Below are positions 8,501 to 18,288 of a stretch of 64,000 bases of DNA, piece after piece. The stretch covers positions 248,001-312,000 of the forward strand of contig CAZPUQ010000002.1 in assembly GCA_964589785.1 (NCBI GenBank), read 5' to 3'. The position numbers and the translations under genes were made by a program. The notes below the pieces were generated by a model. The model worked only from the letters and a program-made list of their open reading frames with translations. It searched no databases and was not told where the DNA came from. This DNA comes from JAGVSR01 sp964589785. GTDB taxonomy: Bacteria > Pseudomonadota > Alphaproteobacteria > Rhizobiales > Hyphomicrobiaceae. The first letter of the stretch is position 1. Every line of letters starts with the position of its first letter.

Positions 8501-9541
8501 ATGAGCAAAAACTCACCCTGGTGGAGTCCGGGCCGGCACGCGGACAGGCGTCCGTTCCTGATCGCGCGGCAAGCGATCAAGGCCGCGATCCGGGCCTGGT
8601 TCGAGGACCAGGGTTTCATCGAGGTGGAGCCCGCCTGCCTCCAGGTCTCGCCCGGCAACGAGGCGCACCTGCATGCGCTCGCAACCGAGGTCGTGGGGCC
8701 GGATCTGTCACGGGCGCGGCGCTACCTTCACACCTCGCCCGAGTTCGCGATGAAGAAGCTGCTCGCGGCCGGAGAGATGAAGATCTTCGCCTTCACGCCC
8801 TGCTTCCGCAATCGCGAGCAGGGGCCGCTCAACGCGACCGAGTTCACCATGCTCGAGTGGTATCGCGCTGGCGAGCCCTACGCGGCGGTGATGGAGGATG
8901 CCGCGGGCCTGTTGCGGCTTGCGTGCGCGACGACGGGCCAGCAGCTCGTCTCCTGGCGCGGGGTGGTCGCCGATCCGGCGGCCGGCGTCGAACGCCTCAC
9001 CGTCGCGGACGCGTTTGCGCGCTGTGCCGGCATCGACCTGCTGGCGACGCTGGGACCTCAGACCTGCGACCGGGACGCGCTCGCCCGGCAGGTCAGCGCG
9101 CAGGGCATGACGGTGCGGGACGACGACACCTGGTCCGACCTCTTCGCGCGCGTGCTCGCCGCCCTGATCGAGCCGAAGCTCGGCCTTGGCCGGGCGCAGC
9201 TCCTGTTCGCGTATCCGGCGGACGAGGCGGCCCTTGCCCGTCCCCTGCCGGATGACCCGCGCCTGGCGGAGCGGTTCGAGCTCTACTGCTGCGGCGTGGA
9301 GCTCGCCAACGGCTTCGGCGAGCTGACCGATCCCGATCGGCAGCGGGCCAACCTCGAGGCCCAGATGGAGCTCAAGCAGCGCCTCTACGGCGAGCGCTAC
9401 CCGATCGACGAGGATTTCCTCGCCGCCCTTGCCCAAATGCCGCCGTCGTCGGGATGTGCTCTGGGCTTCGACCGCCTCGTGATGCTGGCGGCCGGGGCAA
9501 CCCGCCTCGACCAGGTGCTCTGGACACCGGCCGCCACCTAG
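8501..9541 (+). CDS. epmA: EF-P lysine lysyltransferase EpmA (GenX/PoxA)
   Basis: A 346-residue truncated class II lysyl-tRNA synthetase paralogue that attaches (R)-beta-lysine to EF-P Lys34. It contains only the catalytic core, without an anticodon-binding domain: motif 2 region FAFTPCFRNREQGPLNATEFTMLEWYRAG, then YCCGVELANGFGELTDPDRQ, then motif 3 SGCALGFDRLVML. ATG 8501 is preferred; an in-frame GTG at 8489 would add four residues. It is divergent from its substrate gene efp. The 2,3-aminomutase EpmB, which makes the beta-lysine donor, is not encoded in this window. Confidence 0.95.
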   Translation: MSKNSPWWSPGRHADRRPFLIARQAIKAAIRAWFEDQGFIEVEPACLQVSPGNEAHLHALATEVVGPDLSRARRYLHTSPEFAMKKLLAAGEMKIFAFTPCFRNREQGPLNATEFTMLEWYRAGEPYAAVMEDAAGLLRLACATTGQQLVSWRGVVADPAAGVERLTVADAFARCAGIDLLATLGPQTCDRDALARQVSAQGMTVRDDDTWSDLFARVLAALIEPKLGLGRAQLLFAYPADEAALARPLPDDPRLAERFELYCCGVELANGFGELTDPDRQRANLEAQMELKQRLYGERYPIDEDFLAALAQMPPSSGCALGFDRLVMLAAGATRLDQVLWTPAAT

Positions 9542-9617
9542 CTGCGCGGCGAACATGAACGGCAGATGAATTCGCTCTTCAGGAGGGGTTCACGGGTTCG
9601 GGCGTACTCTATCCGCC

Positions 9618-9749
9618 ATGGAGCCAGTTGAGGCTCCGGGAGTGAGTGTCGTGGGCGAAGTCCTTCGTTCGGGCGCGATCGTGCTGATGGGTCTCATCGT
9701 CATCGGCGCCGGCATATTCGTGGTCTTCCACCACGTCGCGCTCGGCTGA
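9618..9749 (+). CDS. small single-span membrane protein (hypothetical)
   Basis: A 43-codon open frame whose C-terminal half is one transmembrane segment (AIVLMGLIVIGAGIFVVFHHVA), followed directly by a stop. It sits in the 321-bp gap between epmA and the ycjX-like gene. Initiation at ATG 9618 has a poor ribosome site; a GTG at 9651 within the frame is an alternative. I recognise no family. It is supported only by the clean hydrophobic helix and position. Confidence 0.4.
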   Translation: MEPVEAPGVSVVGEVLRSGAIVLMGLIVIGAGIFVVFHHVALG

Positions 9750-9862
9750 GCGCCGGGCCGGGGAGAGACGAGGTCCGCCGGCGGCCCGCCTTGCGGCCTC
9801 GTGCGCGAGGGCCTACGTAGGCAGACCGGAGAGGTTCTCCTGAGGTCGTCCCAGAGGTCCCG

Positions 9863-11338
9863 TTGCGCCGCATTTTCGAGCTACCGAGCCGCGCCTCGCT
9901 GCGCCCCGTCGGGACGAGCCTCAAGGATGCCTTCACGCCGACCCTCCGCCTCGGCGTGACCGGCCTGTCGCGGGCGGGCAAAACGGTCTTCATCACCGCG
10001 CTTGTGCGCAATCTCCTGATCGGTGGCCGGCTGCCCTTCTTTGCGCCCGAAGCGGAGGGCCGCCTGCGCGCGTGCTTTTTGCAGCCCCAGCCGGACGACG
10101 CCGTGCCGCGCTTCGATTATGAAGCGCACCTCGCCGCCCTCGCGCGCGATCCCGCCGAGTGGCCCGACAGCACGCGCCACATCTCCGAGCTCCGCCTCAC
10201 CCTCGACGTCCGGCCGAAGGACCTCTTGCGCCGGACGCTGGGCCAGACTCTGGGCCTGACCCGGCTGCACGTCGACATCGTCGACTATCCGGGCGAATGG
10301 CTGATCGATCTGGCCCTGCTCGAGCAGAGCTATCGCGCCTGGTGCGACGAGGCGCTGCGCAAGGCCCGCGCCCCGCAGCGCGCCGCTCTCTCGGCGGCCT
10401 GGCGCGCGTTTGCGGCCGAGGCGCCGACGGCGGGGGGCGAGCCCGAGCAGGTGGCCATCGAGGGCGCGCGCCGGTTCACCGACTATCTCGCCGCCGCCCG
10501 GGCGTCCGAGCACGGGGTCGGCGCGCTGACACCGGGCCGCTTTCTGATGCCCGGCGATCTCGCGGGCTCGCCGCTCCTCACGTTCTTCCCCATCGATCTC
10601 ACGGCTGCTCCCGGTTCCGCCGGCGGCGCGCTGGAGCGCCTGCTGGAGCGGCGCTTCGAGAGCTACAAGCGCCAGGTCGTGAAGCCCTTCTTCCGGACCC
10701 ACTTCATGAAGCTCGATCGGCAGGTCGTTCTGGTCGACGTGCTCGGCGCCCTGTCGCGCGGGCCGGAGAGCGTTGCAGACTTGGAGGATGCGCTGACGAG
10801 CGTGCTCTCGGCCTTCCGTCCCGGAGCGGCGTCGTGGCTCTCGGGTCTTCTGACGCGGCGCATCGATCGCGTGCTCTTTGCCGCCACCAAAGCCGATCAC
10901 GTCAGCCGCGCCAGTCACGACCGGCTCGAAGCCATCCTGATGGCGCTCACCGAGCGCGCGGCCCGGCGCGTCACGACCGCCGGCGGCGACGTGCGCGTCA
11001 TGGCGATCTCGGCGCTGCGTGCGACGCGCGAGGCCGAGGTGACGCGGGGCGGGGAGACGCTCGCCTGCATCGCGGGCGTGCCCATGCCGGGCGAGGTCGT
11101 CGCCGGCAAGACGTTCGACGGCCGGCGCGAGGCCGTGATCTTTCCGGGCGATCTGCCCGCCGACCCGCAGGAGGCCATCGCCCATCCCGGGCGCGGCATG
11201 AGCGGCAGCGCGGCCACGTTCGTGCGCTTCCGGCCGCCGCGGCTCGCGGCGCTTCCGGGCGGCGGCGAGCCGGCGCCCACGCCGCACATCCGTCTCGACC
11301 GGGCTCTCGATTACCTCATCGGGGACCGGCTGCCATGA
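9863..11338 (+). CDS. ycjX: YcjX-family (DUF463) GTPase-like protein
   Basis: A 491-residue nucleotide-binding protein of the YcjX/DUF463 family, a widespread proteobacterial stress-associated GTPase. The P-loop GLSRAGKTVF is near residue 35, followed by the long family body (LHVDIVDYPGEWLIDLALLEQSY, and RVLFAATKADHVS with the base-recognition TKAD). The start is TTG 9863, with GAGG at 9854-9857. It overlaps the downstream ycjF-like gene by ATGA. In enterics ycjX and ycjF belong to the psp envelope-stress regulon; no pspF or pspA is visible here, so regulation may differ. Confidence 0.9.
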   Translation: MRRIFELPSRASLRPVGTSLKDAFTPTLRLGVTGLSRAGKTVFITALVRNLLIGGRLPFFAPEAEGRLRACFLQPQPDDAVPRFDYEAHLAALARDPAEWPDSTRHISELRLTLDVRPKDLLRRTLGQTLGLTRLHVDIVDYPGEWLIDLALLEQSYRAWCDEALRKARAPQRAALSAAWRAFAAEAPTAGGEPEQVAIEGARRFTDYLAAARASEHGVGALTPGRFLMPGDLAGSPLLTFFPIDLTAAPGSAGGALERLLERRFESYKRQVVKPFFRTHFMKLDRQVVLVDVLGALSRGPESVADLEDALTSVLSAFRPGAASWLSGLLTRRIDRVLFAATKADHVSRASHDRLEAILMALTERAARRVTTAGGDVRVMAISALRATREAEVTRGGETLACIAGVPMPGEVVAGKTFDGRREAVIFPGDLPADPQEAIAHPGRGMSGSAATFVRFRPPRLAALPGGGEPAPTPHIRLDRALDYLIGDRLP

Positions 11339-12366
11339 CGACTCCCGAGGAGACACCGAAACGCGGGCCGCAGGTCTTCGACGTCAACGAGGCGGTGATC
11401 GAAGCCCCTTCGGCGACCCGCGCCGAGGCGGGCGACCACCCGAGCGAAGGCGAGATCCGCGTCCGGCCGACGGCGGTTGAGATCGGCTCCGGCATCCGCT
11501 GGGGCGCGATCCTCATCTCGGCCATGGCCGGGCTTGCCGCCATGGCCGCGAGCCTCGCCTTCGCCCGCTTCGTCTATGCCGCGCTCGCGCGTCAGGACTG
11601 GATCGGCTGGACCGCCTTCGGACTGCTCGCCATCGGCGCTCTGGCCGCGCTCGTGCTGGTGCTGCGCGAGATCGTCGGCCTCTTCCGCCTCAGGCGGCTG
11701 CAGGCGCTCAACGTCGCGGTTGCCACGGCGCTCTCCCGCAAGGACATCAAGGCCGAGCAGCGGGCCGTTGCGTCCCTCGAGCGTCTCCTCGCCGGCCGCG
11801 CCGACTGCCGCTGGGGGCTCGCCCGTCTGGCGGAGCACGCCGGCGACGGGCGCGATCCCGGCGACCTCTTGCGGCTCGCCGACCGCGAGGTGATGGCCCC
11901 GCTCGACGGTCAGGCCCGCCGCGTCATTCTGAGATCGGCGAAGCGCGTCGCCACCGTCACGGCGATTTCGCCCATGGCCTGGGTCGCCATGCTCTATGTC
12001 GCGGTGGAGAACCTCGGCATGATGCGGCGGCTCGCAACGATCTACGGCGGCCGGCCGGGGCTCACCGGAACGCTCAAACTCGCGCGCATGGTGATCGGCC
12101 ATATCGTGGCGACGGGCGGCGTCGCCATGACGGATGACCTGCTCGGGCAGTTCCTGGGGCAGGACCTGTTGCGGCGCCTCAGCCGCCGGCTGGGCGAGGG
12201 CGCCTTCAACGGCGCGCTGACGGCGCGCATCGGCGTGGCCGCCCTCGCCGTCACCCGGCCGCTGCCGTTCCTCGACGCGCCCGAGATCCGCGTGCGCGAT
12301 CTCATCCCGGAGATCTTCCGCCGCATCAAGCCCGCCGACGCAGGCGGCACGGGCCGCGCCGTGTGA
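11335..12366 (+). CDS. ycjF: YcjF-family (TIGR01620/DUF697) inner-membrane protein
   Basis: A 343-residue membrane protein. After a hydrophilic N-terminus (about 55 residues) there are two transmembrane helices (about 58-78 and 88-108), then a long cytoplasmic part with the DUF697 core (VTAISPMAWVAMLYVAVENLGMMRRLATIYGGRPG...). The start ATG 11335 overlaps the ycjX stop as ATGA, indicating translational coupling. The ycjX-ycjF pair is conserved in proteobacteria and tied to envelope stress; the biochemical function is not established. It converges with opgH, 7 bp away. Confidence 0.88.
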   Translation: MTTPEETPKRGPQVFDVNEAVIEAPSATRAEAGDHPSEGEIRVRPTAVEIGSGIRWGAILISAMAGLAAMAASLAFARFVYAALARQDWIGWTAFGLLAIGALAALVLVLREIVGLFRLRRLQALNVAVATALSRKDIKAEQRAVASLERLLAGRADCRWGLARLAEHAGDGRDPGDLLRLADREVMAPLDGQARRVILRSAKRVATVTAISPMAWVAMLYVAVENLGMMRRLATIYGGRPGLTGTLKLARMVIGHIVATGGVAMTDDLLGQFLGQDLLRRLSRRLGEGAFNGALTARIGVAALAVTRPLPFLDAPEIRVRDLIPEIFRRIKPADAGGTGRAV

Positions 12367-12373
12367 GGTCTCG

Positions 12374-14389
12374 TCAGGCCGCGCGCGGGACGGAGGGCGG
12401 CTCCTGGTCGTTGGCCGGCCGCCCCGCTTCGCTCGCCTGCGCGGCAAAGAGGCGGCTCCATTCCGCCGTCAATTCGCGCGCGCGGCTGAGGATCGAGGGC
12501 GGGTCGCGGTCGTCCCAGGTGCTGAGCAGAGCCGACAGCACGGGCCCCGCCGGCTGCGCCGTCAGCCAGTTGACGGGACCGGCCAGCACGAGGCCCGCGA
12601 TCACCGGCATCATCCAGAGCAGGAGGCCCGGCGATACGATCCAGCAGATCAGCGCAATGACGGCGCCCGCCGCCATGTGGCGGGCGTGGAAGCGCATGGC
12701 GAAGTTGAACGGCACGCTGCCGTCGTCGCGGCGCTGGGCCTTCCAGCCGCTGTCGCGGCCGGCAAGGATCTGCGCCACGCCCGAGGTCTGCGTCATCATC
12801 AGGATGGGCGCGAGCAGCATGGAGAAGACCGTTTCGATCGAGACGGCGGCCAGCGCCCGCGGCGTGCCGAACAGCTCGCCGGCGCGGGCCGACCGCTTGA
12901 TCTCGAGCGCCAGCCCCATCGCCTTGGGCAAGAGCACGACCGCCATGGTGCCGAGGAAGAGCCGCATCGCGGCCCCCGGATCGATCACCGGCCAGATGGG
13001 AAACAGGGTCTTGCTGTCCTGGAAATAGCTCGGGATCAGCTGCTGGCTCTGCAGCGCCAGCACGATGCCCGTCGCCAGCGACAGGGCCCAGATGGCGGAG
13101 ACGAGATACGAGAACGCCCCCATCGAGAGGTGGACGCGGCCCATGGCCGTCAGGCCCTTGCGCGGGATCAGCGCCAGGTGCTGCAGGTTGCCTTGCGCCC
13201 AGCGGCGGTCGCGCACGACGAGGTCGACGAGCCCCGGCGGCATGCCCTCGTAGGAGCCGGCCACGCCGGGCACCATGTGCACCGACCAGCCCGCGCGCTG
13301 CAAGAGCGCGGCCTCGACGAAATCGTGGCTGAGGATCGGGCCGCCGAAGGGCTTGCGGCCTTCCATGAGGGGAAGGCCCGCTGCACCGGCGAAGGCCGCC
13401 GTGCGGATCATTGCGTTGTGGCCCCAGTAGTTGCCCTGATCGCGGTGCCAGGAGGCCAGTCCTGCCGCCACGGCGGGACCGTAGACGTTGCAGGCGTATT
13501 GCTGCAGGCGCTGGAGGAGCGTCGTGCCGCCCGTGAGCCGCGGCACCGACTGGATGAGGCCGGCGCGCGGCTCCTCTTCCATGGCCCGCGCCAGGCGCAC
13601 GACGCATTCGCCCGACATGATGCTGTCGCCGTCGAGAATGACGAAGTGGTCGTAGGCGCCGCCGAAGCGCTCGATCCAGTCCTCGATGTTGCCCGCCTTG
13701 CGCGCCGTATTCTCGATGCGTCGCCGGTAGTAGACAGGCAGGATGCCGTCGAGCACGGCGGCGAGCTTGCGGTAGCAGGCTTCCTCCGCCGTGCCTTCAT
13801 CCGCCCCGCGCGTGTCGGAGAGCACGAAGACGTCGAAGTGCTGGGCCTTGCCGACATGCACGAGCTCCTCGGCCATCGCCGCGATGGTGCCGGAGATGCG
13901 CTCCGGCTCCTCGTGGTAGACGGGGAACAGCAGTGCGGTCCGGCTTCGGAGCGGCCCGCTGGCGGCGGGGACGGTCAGCGTATCCGTCTCCTCGCTGGCG
14001 AAGAGGGGCAGGAAGCCCATGGCCGCGCTCAGCGATCCGAGCGCGATCCACCCGAAGGTGATCGTCGAAAGAACGAGGAAGATGAACTGGATCGGCGTCA
14101 TCGCCACGAACGAGAGCACGCCATAGAGCTCGTAGGCGAACGCCCCCGTCAGCGTCAGCGAACCGGCGACGACGGCGGCGCGCGGCACCCAGTAGCCCCG
14201 CCGGCGGGGGCCGTGCGCGTGCGCGACCTTTCCCGACAGGTCCTGGGCGGGCATCTCGAGCGGGGCTTCCGCCGGCAACAGCGCCGGGTCGCTGGCGTCC
14301 TTGCGCGCCACCGGATGGGGAACGGTCAAGACGGCCGGGGCCGCGGGGGAGGCGGGCGGATCAAGATCCGTTCGGCTCGAAGTGGTCAT
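12374..14389 (-). CDS. opgH: glucans biosynthesis glucosyltransferase OpgH
   Basis: A 671-residue inner-membrane glycosyltransferase (GT2) that polymerises UDP-glucose into the backbone of osmoregulated periplasmic glucans. There are two N-terminal membrane helices (about residues 68-130), then the catalytic domain with the DxD-type FVILDGDSIMSGE, the acceptor-site region LSHDFVEAALLQRAGW and the RDRRWAQGNLQHL motif. Several C-terminal membrane helices follow, and a hydrophilic tail. It is shorter than E. coli OpgH (about 850 aa) at the N-terminus. The start is ATG 14389, overlapping the opgG stop as TGATG, so the genes are coupled. Confidence 0.95.
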   Translation of the reverse strand: MTTSSRTDLDPPASPAAPAVLTVPHPVARKDASDPALLPAEAPLEMPAQDLSGKVAHAHGPRRRGYWVPRAAVVAGSLTLTGAFAYELYGVLSFVAMTPIQFIFLVLSTITFGWIALGSLSAAMGFLPLFASEETDTLTVPAASGPLRSRTALLFPVYHEEPERISGTIAAMAEELVHVGKAQHFDVFVLSDTRGADEGTAEEACYRKLAAVLDGILPVYYRRRIENTARKAGNIEDWIERFGGAYDHFVILDGDSIMSGECVVRLARAMEEEPRAGLIQSVPRLTGGTTLLQRLQQYACNVYGPAVAAGLASWHRDQGNYWGHNAMIRTAAFAGAAGLPLMEGRKPFGGPILSHDFVEAALLQRAGWSVHMVPGVAGSYEGMPPGLVDLVVRDRRWAQGNLQHLALIPRKGLTAMGRVHLSMGAFSYLVSAIWALSLATGIVLALQSQQLIPSYFQDSKTLFPIWPVIDPGAAMRLFLGTMAVVLLPKAMGLALEIKRSARAGELFGTPRALAAVSIETVFSMLLAPILMMTQTSGVAQILAGRDSGWKAQRRDDGSVPFNFAMRFHARHMAAGAVIALICWIVSPGLLLWMMPVIAGLVLAGPVNWLTAQPAGPVLSALLSTWDDRDPPSILSRARELTAEWSRLFAAQASEAGRPANDQEPPSVPRAA

Positions 14390-15945
14390 CAGGCGGTCCA
14401 CCGGTAAAGCCAGGTTTCGGAGATGTAGTGCTCCCCGCGCTTCAGCACGAGGCGCATCTCGCTCATTTCCGCGCCCCCCGTATCGAAGTCGAACGCAACG
14501 CGCACGCCGCCGTTCCCGGGGTGCCGCTGAACGAGGGGAGCCGTGAGCGTGCCGGCGCTGGCCGAGACCTCGGCGACGGGCAATTCCTCGGCGCCGAGCG
14601 CCGGGCCGGAAAAGTCGACGGCGAAACGGAACTGGTTGTCCTTGCGCCCGCGCACGACGGCGGTGCGCACGACCTGCGAGGAGGCCTGCGGCAGCGGCGG
14701 TTCCGCGCCCCAATGCAGGCGGTAGGAGATCGTGACGGGCGTGCCGGGCTCGAGCGGAGCGGAGGGGTTCCAGTAGGCAACGATATTGTCGTGGATCTCC
14801 TCCTCGGAGGGGATCTCGATCAGCTCCACGTAGCCCTCGCCCCAGTTGCCGCGCGGCTCGACCCACAGGCTCGGGCGCAGCTCGAAGCGCGCCGCGATGT
14901 CGTCATAGGCCGCAAAGGCGCGGCTGCGCTGGACGAGGCCGAAGCCCCGCGGCGCCTTGTCGAGAAAGGCACTCGTCTGCAGCGTGCGCGGGTTCGTCAG
15001 CGGCCGCCAGATGCGCTCGCCGCGTCCGTTGAGAATGGCGAGGCCCTCGCTGTTGTGCACGGCGGGGCGCAGGTCCCCATTGATGCGGCGCTGCGCGGAA
15101 CCCTTGAGAAACATGCTCGTCAGCGGCGCGAAGCCGACGTGCTTCAGGCTGCGGCGCGCATGCAGGACCGCATCGACCGTCATGACGGTCGATGGCCCGG
15201 GCTGGATGGCGAACCGGTAAGCGCCGACCACCGAGGGACTGTCGAGCAGCGCATGCACGACGACCTCGGCGCCGGGATTGCGCGGCTTCTCGATCCAGAA
15301 TGCGCGGAAGATCGGGAATTCCTCGCCGGCAGGCTGGGCGGTGTTCACGGCGAGGCCCCGCGCGGAGAGGCCGTAGCTCTGGCCGTGGCCGACCGCACGG
15401 AAGTAGCTCGCCCCCTGGAACACCGTAAACTCGTCGAGCTGGTCGGAGCGGTTGAACGGGCCGACGAGGCGGAAGCCCGAGAACGCGAAAGGCGCCGCTT
15501 CGGGCACCGCGTCGATCTTCTGGCCAAAGGCGAACATGCGGCTGTCGGCGACGAGCCGGCGCGCCTGGCCGTCCTCGACGACGCGGATCTCGACAGGCGT
15601 CTCGTAGATCCATCCACGCGGCAGGAGATGCACCTCGACCCCGAGGCGCTCCGATTGCCAGACCGCCTGCTCGGGGCGGAAGCGGATGTCGCGGTACTGC
15701 TCGGCGGAGAGCGCGTTGAACGGCTCGGGCGCCTCGATTGCCGGGCGCTGGAAATCCGTGGCCGCCAGCTCCTCGGCGCGTTTCAGGACGTCCTTGGCCG
15801 AGAACGGCTCCGTCGCTGCGGGCGCGTCCTGGGCGGCCGCCAGGTCGGGAACGGCAGCCAGACGCACCGCAGCGAGCGCCAGGCCCCATGCGGCGCCCGT
15901 CATCATCACCGTCCGTCGTGTCGGACCCTTGGGAGCGTCGGTCAT
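14389..15945 (-). CDS. opgG: periplasmic glucan biosynthesis protein OpgG
   Basis: A 518-residue periplasmic protein of the MdoG/OpgG/OpgD family, required for glucan backbone branching or release. The N-terminus carries a twin-arginine-type signal (GPTRRTVMMTGAAWGLALAAV) ending near AAAQDAPA, so Tat export is likely. The body opens with FSAKDVLKRAEELAATDFQ and includes YGLSARGLAVNTAQPAGEEFPIFRAFWIEKP and LVEPRG-type segments (seen as LWVEPRGNWGEGYVELIEIPS). It is first in the opgGH operon. The 816-bp upstream spacer should hold its promoter. Confidence 0.95.
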   Translation of the reverse strand: MTDAPKGPTRRTVMMTGAAWGLALAAVRLAAVPDLAAAQDAPAATEPFSAKDVLKRAEELAATDFQRPAIEAPEPFNALSAEQYRDIRFRPEQAVWQSERLGVEVHLLPRGWIYETPVEIRVVEDGQARRLVADSRMFAFGQKIDAVPEAAPFAFSGFRLVGPFNRSDQLDEFTVFQGASYFRAVGHGQSYGLSARGLAVNTAQPAGEEFPIFRAFWIEKPRNPGAEVVVHALLDSPSVVGAYRFAIQPGPSTVMTVDAVLHARRSLKHVGFAPLTSMFLKGSAQRRINGDLRPAVHNSEGLAILNGRGERIWRPLTNPRTLQTSAFLDKAPRGFGLVQRSRAFAAYDDIAARFELRPSLWVEPRGNWGEGYVELIEIPSEEEIHDNIVAYWNPSAPLEPGTPVTISYRLHWGAEPPLPQASSQVVRTAVVRGRKDNQFRFAVDFSGPALGAEELPVAEVSASAGTLTAPLVQRHPGNGGVRVAFDFDTGGAEMSEMRLVLKRGEHYISETWLYRWTA

Positions 15946-16761
15946 TTCGGCTTACTTCGTCACTGGGAGCGCGCGCGCCCACCGTCCGAGCCTGCCGTCC
16001 TCACCCCTTCCGCAGGGAGGCGACGGCACACTTGAACCTGATCGGCGTGAGAAATCTGGTGACTGGCCCCCCGGCGCAGGTGAAATCGTTCGGCATCGGC
16101 GGACTATCCGAAAATTGTGGCGAGAATGGCAGGGACTTGAAGCCCGTCCGACGTCGAACGTTCGGCAGAGCCTTCGGTTCCGGCGATGCTGCACTGCACA
16201 AATCTACGTGAACGCCGGTGATTCAACAAGGGAGTAGTTACGACAGACTGGAGTGGGAGAAAGTTCCTTGGGCCCACGAGCGCGCGGCGCATTGGGGTCG
16301 AGCACCCAGAGCCGGCGCGAGGAGCAGGTCTCGCCTGGGAACGCACTCTGAACGCCGGGTAGATGATCGTGCGAGGGGCGATAGACGGTAGGCTCAAGGA
16401 CCCGTGCAAGGGCGCGCAATCAGGGGAGCTTAGATCACTGTTGCAGAAAGCGATGACGCAGTGTGCGCGTGCGGGCAGCCGTTTGACAGTATCAACATTT
16501 ATAATGGAATTTCAAGGCGTTGCGTTCCATCGTTGCGGTCGTGGCCGATGCGCAACAATGGCCGGGGAATCCACAGATCGATGCCAGTTTGGCGTTCCCC
16601 TGTAGAGATCGATCTGCTTAGTATCGCGGCCTGAGCGGTGATTCGGGTAGCAAGGGTATTTGCCGCTGGTCGAGATTGAGCGTGTTGGCGTCAGTTGCGT
16701 GGTGTGAAGCAGCCGTTGCGTCAAGCGCCCGTTCTTAAAGTTAGTAGACGGGAGAAGGTAA
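15946..16761 (+). other. intergenic spacer between opgG and porin genes
   Basis: These 816 bp lie between divergent starts (opgG leftward, porin rightward) and must hold both promoters. The right half is more AT-rich than its surroundings. Short open frames occur on both strands but none has family motifs or good ribosome sites. TATAAT occurs at 16500-16505, but the TTGACA upstream (16483-16488) is only 11 bp away, so I do not call it a promoter. The porin Shine-Dalgarno is GGGAGAAGG just before 16762. Confidence 0.5.
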
Positions 16762-18117
16762 ATGAAGAAACACAACCTCTACGCACTGGTGGCGGCCGGC
16801 CTCATTGCAGGTGGCCTTGCGACCAGCGCGTCGGCAGCGGACCTCGGGGGGAACTGCTGCGCGGACCTCGAGGAGCGCATTGCCGAGCTCGAAGCCACGA
16901 CCGCCCGCAAGGGCAACCGCAAGGTGTCTCTGACGGTGTCCGGCTGGGTCGGCCAGCAGGTGACCTTCTGGGACGACGGCATTGAGAGCAACACCTACGT
17001 CCACGATCTCGGCTCGACGCTGGGCAGCCACGTGAAGTTCACGGGCTCGGCTCAGATCTCGGCCGGCTGGTCGGCGGGCTACGTCCTGCACATCGAAGCG
17101 ATCAGCAACGATAGCCTGACGATGAGCCAGAATGTCCCGAACGGCCCGGGCGTTTACAACTTCCTCGCCGACCAGAACACGTCCCGTGGCGGTCAGACGC
17201 AGGTGGTCCAGTCCTACTGGTTCGTCAAGTCCGACCATCTCGGCAAGGTCAGCATCGGCCAGCAGTCGCAGGCGTCCGACAACACGGCGATCCTGGTCGA
17301 CGGCTCGGGCTCGCTCGTTCCGGCGAACTGGGTGGCGTTCGACACGCGCGCGTTCGCCGTTCGCCTGAGCGACGGCGGCTCGCTGAACACGATCTGGGGT
17401 CTGGCCGGTGGCGGCTGCGCGACGATGGGCGGCGTCTGGGGTGACTGCAACGGCCTGACGCAGAACGTCGTGCGCTACGACTCGCCGACCTTCGGTGGCT
17501 TCTCGGTCTCGGCCTCGTGGGGCGAGGACGACATGTGGGATGTCGCGGCCCGCTATGCCGGTGAGTTCTGGGGCTTCAAGCTCGCTGCCGCCGTGGCCTA
17601 TAACGAAGTCAACTCTACTGGAAACTGCTCCGGCGCTGATTGTCAGGGGTACAACAACCTTGGCGACATCGATGCCGACTATCTGCAGGCGGGCGCCTTC
17701 CTGATGCACGTCCCGACCGGCCTGTTCGCCTATGGTGCCTACGGCACGATCGACAACAAGATATCGACGGCGTTCGTGAACGCTGGCGAGTACGACACTT
17801 GGTACGGCAAGATCGGTCTGCGCTCGCGCTTCTCGGCTCTCGGCCATACCGTGTTCTACGGCGAGTATCTCAATGCCGACGGAAGCCTTGAGTTCGACTC
17901 TGATCTGGGCGGCCTCAACGACGCCAGCATCGACAAAGTCGAGGTCTGGGGAGCTGGCATCGTCCAGGAGATCGACGCCGCTGCAATGTCGGTTTGGGTC
18001 AAGTATCGTCACCTCTCGGCCGACGCTAACCAGTTTGCCGAATTCGGCGAGGATGGACACGTCCTCGGCATCGAAGACTTCCAGTATGTCGGCGTCGGCG
18101 GCCTGATCAACTTCTAA
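16762..18117 (+). CDS. outer-membrane porin (alphaproteobacterial Porin_2/Omp2b type)
   Basis: A 451-residue trimeric beta-barrel porin. Residues 1-26 are a signal peptide ending ATSASAADLGG. Next comes the family-typical CCADLEERIAELEAT coiled segment and VSLTVSGWVGQQVTFWDDG, the first barrel strand. The protein ends in a strand with terminal Phe (YVGVGGLINF), the outer-membrane assembly signal. GGGAGAAGG ahead of ATG 16762 is a strong ribosome site and a strong terminator follows, fitting a highly expressed envelope protein. It is monocistronic. Confidence 0.95.
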   Translation: MKKHNLYALVAAGLIAGGLATSASAADLGGNCCADLEERIAELEATTARKGNRKVSLTVSGWVGQQVTFWDDGIESNTYVHDLGSTLGSHVKFTGSAQISAGWSAGYVLHIEAISNDSLTMSQNVPNGPGVYNFLADQNTSRGGQTQVVQSYWFVKSDHLGKVSIGQQSQASDNTAILVDGSGSLVPANWVAFDTRAFAVRLSDGGSLNTIWGLAGGGCATMGGVWGDCNGLTQNVVRYDSPTFGGFSVSASWGEDDMWDVAARYAGEFWGFKLAAAVAYNEVNSTGNCSGADCQGYNNLGDIDADYLQAGAFLMHVPTGLFAYGAYGTIDNKISTAFVNAGEYDTWYGKIGLRSRFSALGHTVFYGEYLNADGSLEFDSDLGGLNDASIDKVEVWGAGIVQEIDAAAMSVWVKYRHLSADANQFAEFGEDGHVLGIEDFQYVGVGGLINF

Positions 18118-18145
18118 GCCGGTCGCCACCACGACCTGAAAATGG

Positions 18146-18176
18146 AAAGGCCGCCCCTCACCGGGCGGCCTTTCTG
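18146..18176 (+). terminator. Rho-independent terminator of the porin gene
   Basis: A perfect 11-bp stem, AAAGGCCGCCC (18146-18156) with GGGCGGCCTTT (18163-18173), around a 6-nt loop and ending in a T-run. It starts 29 bp after the porin stop. Confidence 0.9.
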
Positions 18177-18288
18177 CGTTCCGCCTCTCCTCGCCATGAC
18201 GGGGCTCGCGATTGTCGAGACGTCCGACGACCGTCTGGTTCCGCGCCCCACCTGCCCCTCCCGCGAACGTCATCCTCGGCCAAGGAAG

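Noticed and set aside
16483..16505. TTGACA and TATAAT upstream of the porin as a sigma-70 promoter
   Set aside because: The spacing is 11 bp, far below the usual 16-18 bp, so both hexamers are probably not used together.
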